Assembly (NCBI GenBank): GCA_019752835.1
Contig: JAIELR010000093.1
Location: 1-7,593 of the forward strand
From: Gammaproteobacteria bacterium
GTDB lineage: Bacteria; Pseudomonadota; Gammaproteobacteria; UBA1113
Direction of reading: 5' to 3'
Length of the DNA stretch: 7,593 nt
A program made the translations under genes and the position numbers. Below the pieces are notes generated by a model. That model made no database searches. It saw only the letters and a list, made by a program, of their open reading frames with translations, and was not told the DNA's origin. Below, piece after piece: positions 6,019-7,593 of the stretch. Positions within the stretch are counted from its first letter, which is position 1; the number at the start of each line of letters is the position of its first letter.

Positions 6019-7593
6019 ATGCATCAAATGACTCAACGTACCGATTACACTCCACCCGCCTATTGGGTAACATCCATTGAATTAACGGTTGAATTAGATC
6101 CCAAGGACACACGGGTCAAAAACATCATGCGACTTATTCGTAATAATGATGTGCCTATTGCATCGCTTCACTTGGATGGTCATGACCTAACTCTCGAAGA
6201 AATTCAACTCGATGGCCGCGCTCTTGGCCCAGAAACCTATAAACTCGATGAGCATGGCTTAACCATCGAAGCACTTCCCAATGAATTTACCCTGACCCTC
6301 ACGACCCTCGTGCATCCTGATAAAAACACCGCCTTGGAAGGATTATATATTTCTAATAATATTTTTTGCACGCAATGCGAGGCCAGCGGGTTTAGTCATA
6401 TCACCTATTATCTGGATAGACCTGATGTGATGGCCGTCTTCACCACTCGAATTATTGGCGATAAAACACATTATCCTTATTTATTATCCAATGGCAATTT
6501 GGTTGAGCAAGGTGATTTGGCTAACAATCAGCATTTTGCCGTTTGGCATGATCCCTTTAAAAAGCCGTGTTATCTATTCGCGCTAGTCGCCGGTGATTTA
6601 GATTGTCTCGAAGAACCTTTCATCACTCAAAGTGGTCGCACCATCAATTTACGAATTTTTGTTGAAAAAGGCTTGCGTGAGCGTTGCCATCACGCCATGG
6701 AAAGTTTGAAAAACGCCATGCGCTGGGATGAAGAACATTACGGTCGTGAATGCGATTTAGATAATTTCATGCTCGTGGCGGTCAGCGACTTTAATATGGG
6801 CGCTATGGAAAACAAAGGCCTGAACATTTTTAATGCTAAATACATTTTAGCTGACTCCGACACAGCCACTGACCGCGATTTTGAAGGCATACAAATTGTC
6901 ATTGGCCATGAATATTTTCACAACTGGACTGGCAACCGCATTACTTGTCGGGATTGGTTCCAACTGAGTCTCAAAGAAGGCTTAACCGTTTTCCGCGATC
7001 AAGAATTCAATGCCGATATGACCTCCAGAGGACTCGTTCGTATTGATGATGTCACCCAATTAAGAGCGGGGCAATTTCCGGAAGATGCGGGGCCACTTGC
7101 CCACCCTGTCCGACCTGACTGCTATATTGAAGTTAATAATTTATATACCGCGACTGTTTACAACAAAGGTGCTGAGGTAATACGCATGATGCGCACGCTC
7201 TTAACCCCTGAGGGTTTTCGTCGCGGCATGGATTTGTATTTTGAACGACATGATGGACAGGCAGTTACCTGTGATGATTATACTCAAGCACTGGCCGATG
7301 CGAATCAATTCGATTTAACGCAATTCAAATTATGGTATAGCCAAGCGGGCACGCCTACCGTCAAAGTCATCACCCATTACAACGCAGAAATGCAGACATT
7401 TGAATTAACCCTCTCGCAATCGTGTTTGCCCACACCAGGACAACCTGACAAAGCACCTCTACATATTCCTGTCAAAATAGCCTTGTTTTCAGAAAACGGT
7501 GAAAAACTACCCTTAAGTGACAAGCTCATTGAACTCAAAGATAAAACAGAAATAATTATCATCGAGCAAGTTCCTAGCAAACCTATCCTATCC
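6019..7593 (+). CDS. pepN: Aminopeptidase N, M1 family zinc metallopeptidase, partial (runs off right edge)
   Basis: The gene is open for 525 codons to the window edge; E. coli PepN has 870 residues, so about 60% is present. PepN removes N-terminal amino acids from peptides in the cytoplasm and is the main M1 aminopeptidase of gammaproteobacteria. The substrate-recognition motif GAMEN is at 261-265. The zinc site HEYFH is at 297-301, with the third ligand Glu320 in LSLKEGLT. The transition-state tyrosine is Tyr381 in TVYNKG, and the N-terminal anchor residues Gln119 and Glu121 are in FCTQCEASGF. These numbers match those of E. coli PepN, which supports both the identity and the start. The ATG at 6019 has AAGGTG at 6005-6010, eight bases upstream; a second ATG at 6028 is less well placed. 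The last residues seen belong to the beta-sandwich domain after the catalytic domain. The upstream leader contains the right copy of the direct repeat. Confidence 0.96.
   Translation, partial: MHQMTQRTDYTPPAYWVTSIELTVELDPKDTRVKNIMRLIRNNDVPIASLHLDGHDLTLEEIQLDGRALGPETYKLDEHGLTIEALPNEFTLTLTTLVHPDKNTALEGLYISNNIFCTQCEASGFSHITYYLDRPDVMAVFTTRIIGDKTHYPYLLSNGNLVEQGDLANNQHFAVWHDPFKKPCYLFALVAGDLDCLEEPFITQSGRTINLRIFVEKGLRERCHHAMESLKNAMRWDEEHYGRECDLDNFMLVAVSDFNMGAMENKGLNIFNAKYILADSDTATDRDFEGIQIVIGHEYFHNWTGNRITCRDWFQLSLKEGLTVFRDQEFNADMTSRGLVRIDDVTQLRAGQFPEDAGPLAHPVRPDCYIEVNNLYTATVYNKGAEVIRMMRTLLTPEGFRRGMDLYFERHDGQAVTCDDYTQALADANQFDLTQFKLWYSQAGTPTVKVITHYNAEMQTFELTLSQSCLPTPGQPDKAPLHIPVKIALFSENGEKLPLSDKLIELKDKTEIIIIEQVPSKPILS

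Noticed and set aside
7377..7580. Minus-strand frame of 67 codons inside pepN
   Set aside because: The plus strand here is a clear continuation of PepN, so this is a shadow.

Overview
The window looks like chromosome of a gammaproteobacterium of moderate to low GC, probably a Legionellales relative. This rests on a PepN whose catalytic residues fall at the same numbers as in E. coli PepN, a PutA with the gammaproteobacterial C-terminal signature but no N-terminal DNA-binding domain, and a Lys/Glu-rich membrane protein of a kind common in host-associated Legionellales. The taxonomic call is inference from protein style, not from a database search.

Layout. Positions 1-3311 (minus strand) hold a two-gene unit: putA (bifunctional proline catabolism enzyme), then the start of a CPA1-type Na+/H+ antiporter that runs off the left edge, with 3 bases between putA's stop and the antiporter's start. 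A divergent intergenic region follows, with a putA promoter (perfect TATAAT) and a 19-bp operator-like palindrome. At 3489-4259 (plus) there is an unrecognised 256-residue protein with a long uncharged hydrophobic stretch and a very basic tail. Positions 4468-5793 (minus) encode an AAA-type ATPase with a DUF4143-like C-terminus. It has its own rho-independent terminator and a leader rich in inverted repeats, and is visibly AT-richer than putA and pepN. From 6019 to the right edge (plus) lies pepN, aminopeptidase N, cut at residue 525.

The most unusual structure is a directly repeated element of about 80 bp (4256-4339 and 5902-5982, 72 of 80 aligned bases identical). It flanks the ATPase gene exactly. 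Each copy can fold into two hairpins that share four bases, and the differences between copies largely spare the pairing. This suggests that the ATPase sits in an inserted or recombined cassette bounded by a structured repeat, or that the repeat is a dispersed element of this genome.

Functionally, putA and the antiporter may cooperate in proline use and ion homeostasis, and PepN supplies amino acids from peptides. The ATPase and the membrane protein look like accessory genes between these housekeeping loci. No tRNA, rRNA, CRISPR array, transposase or integrase was seen.
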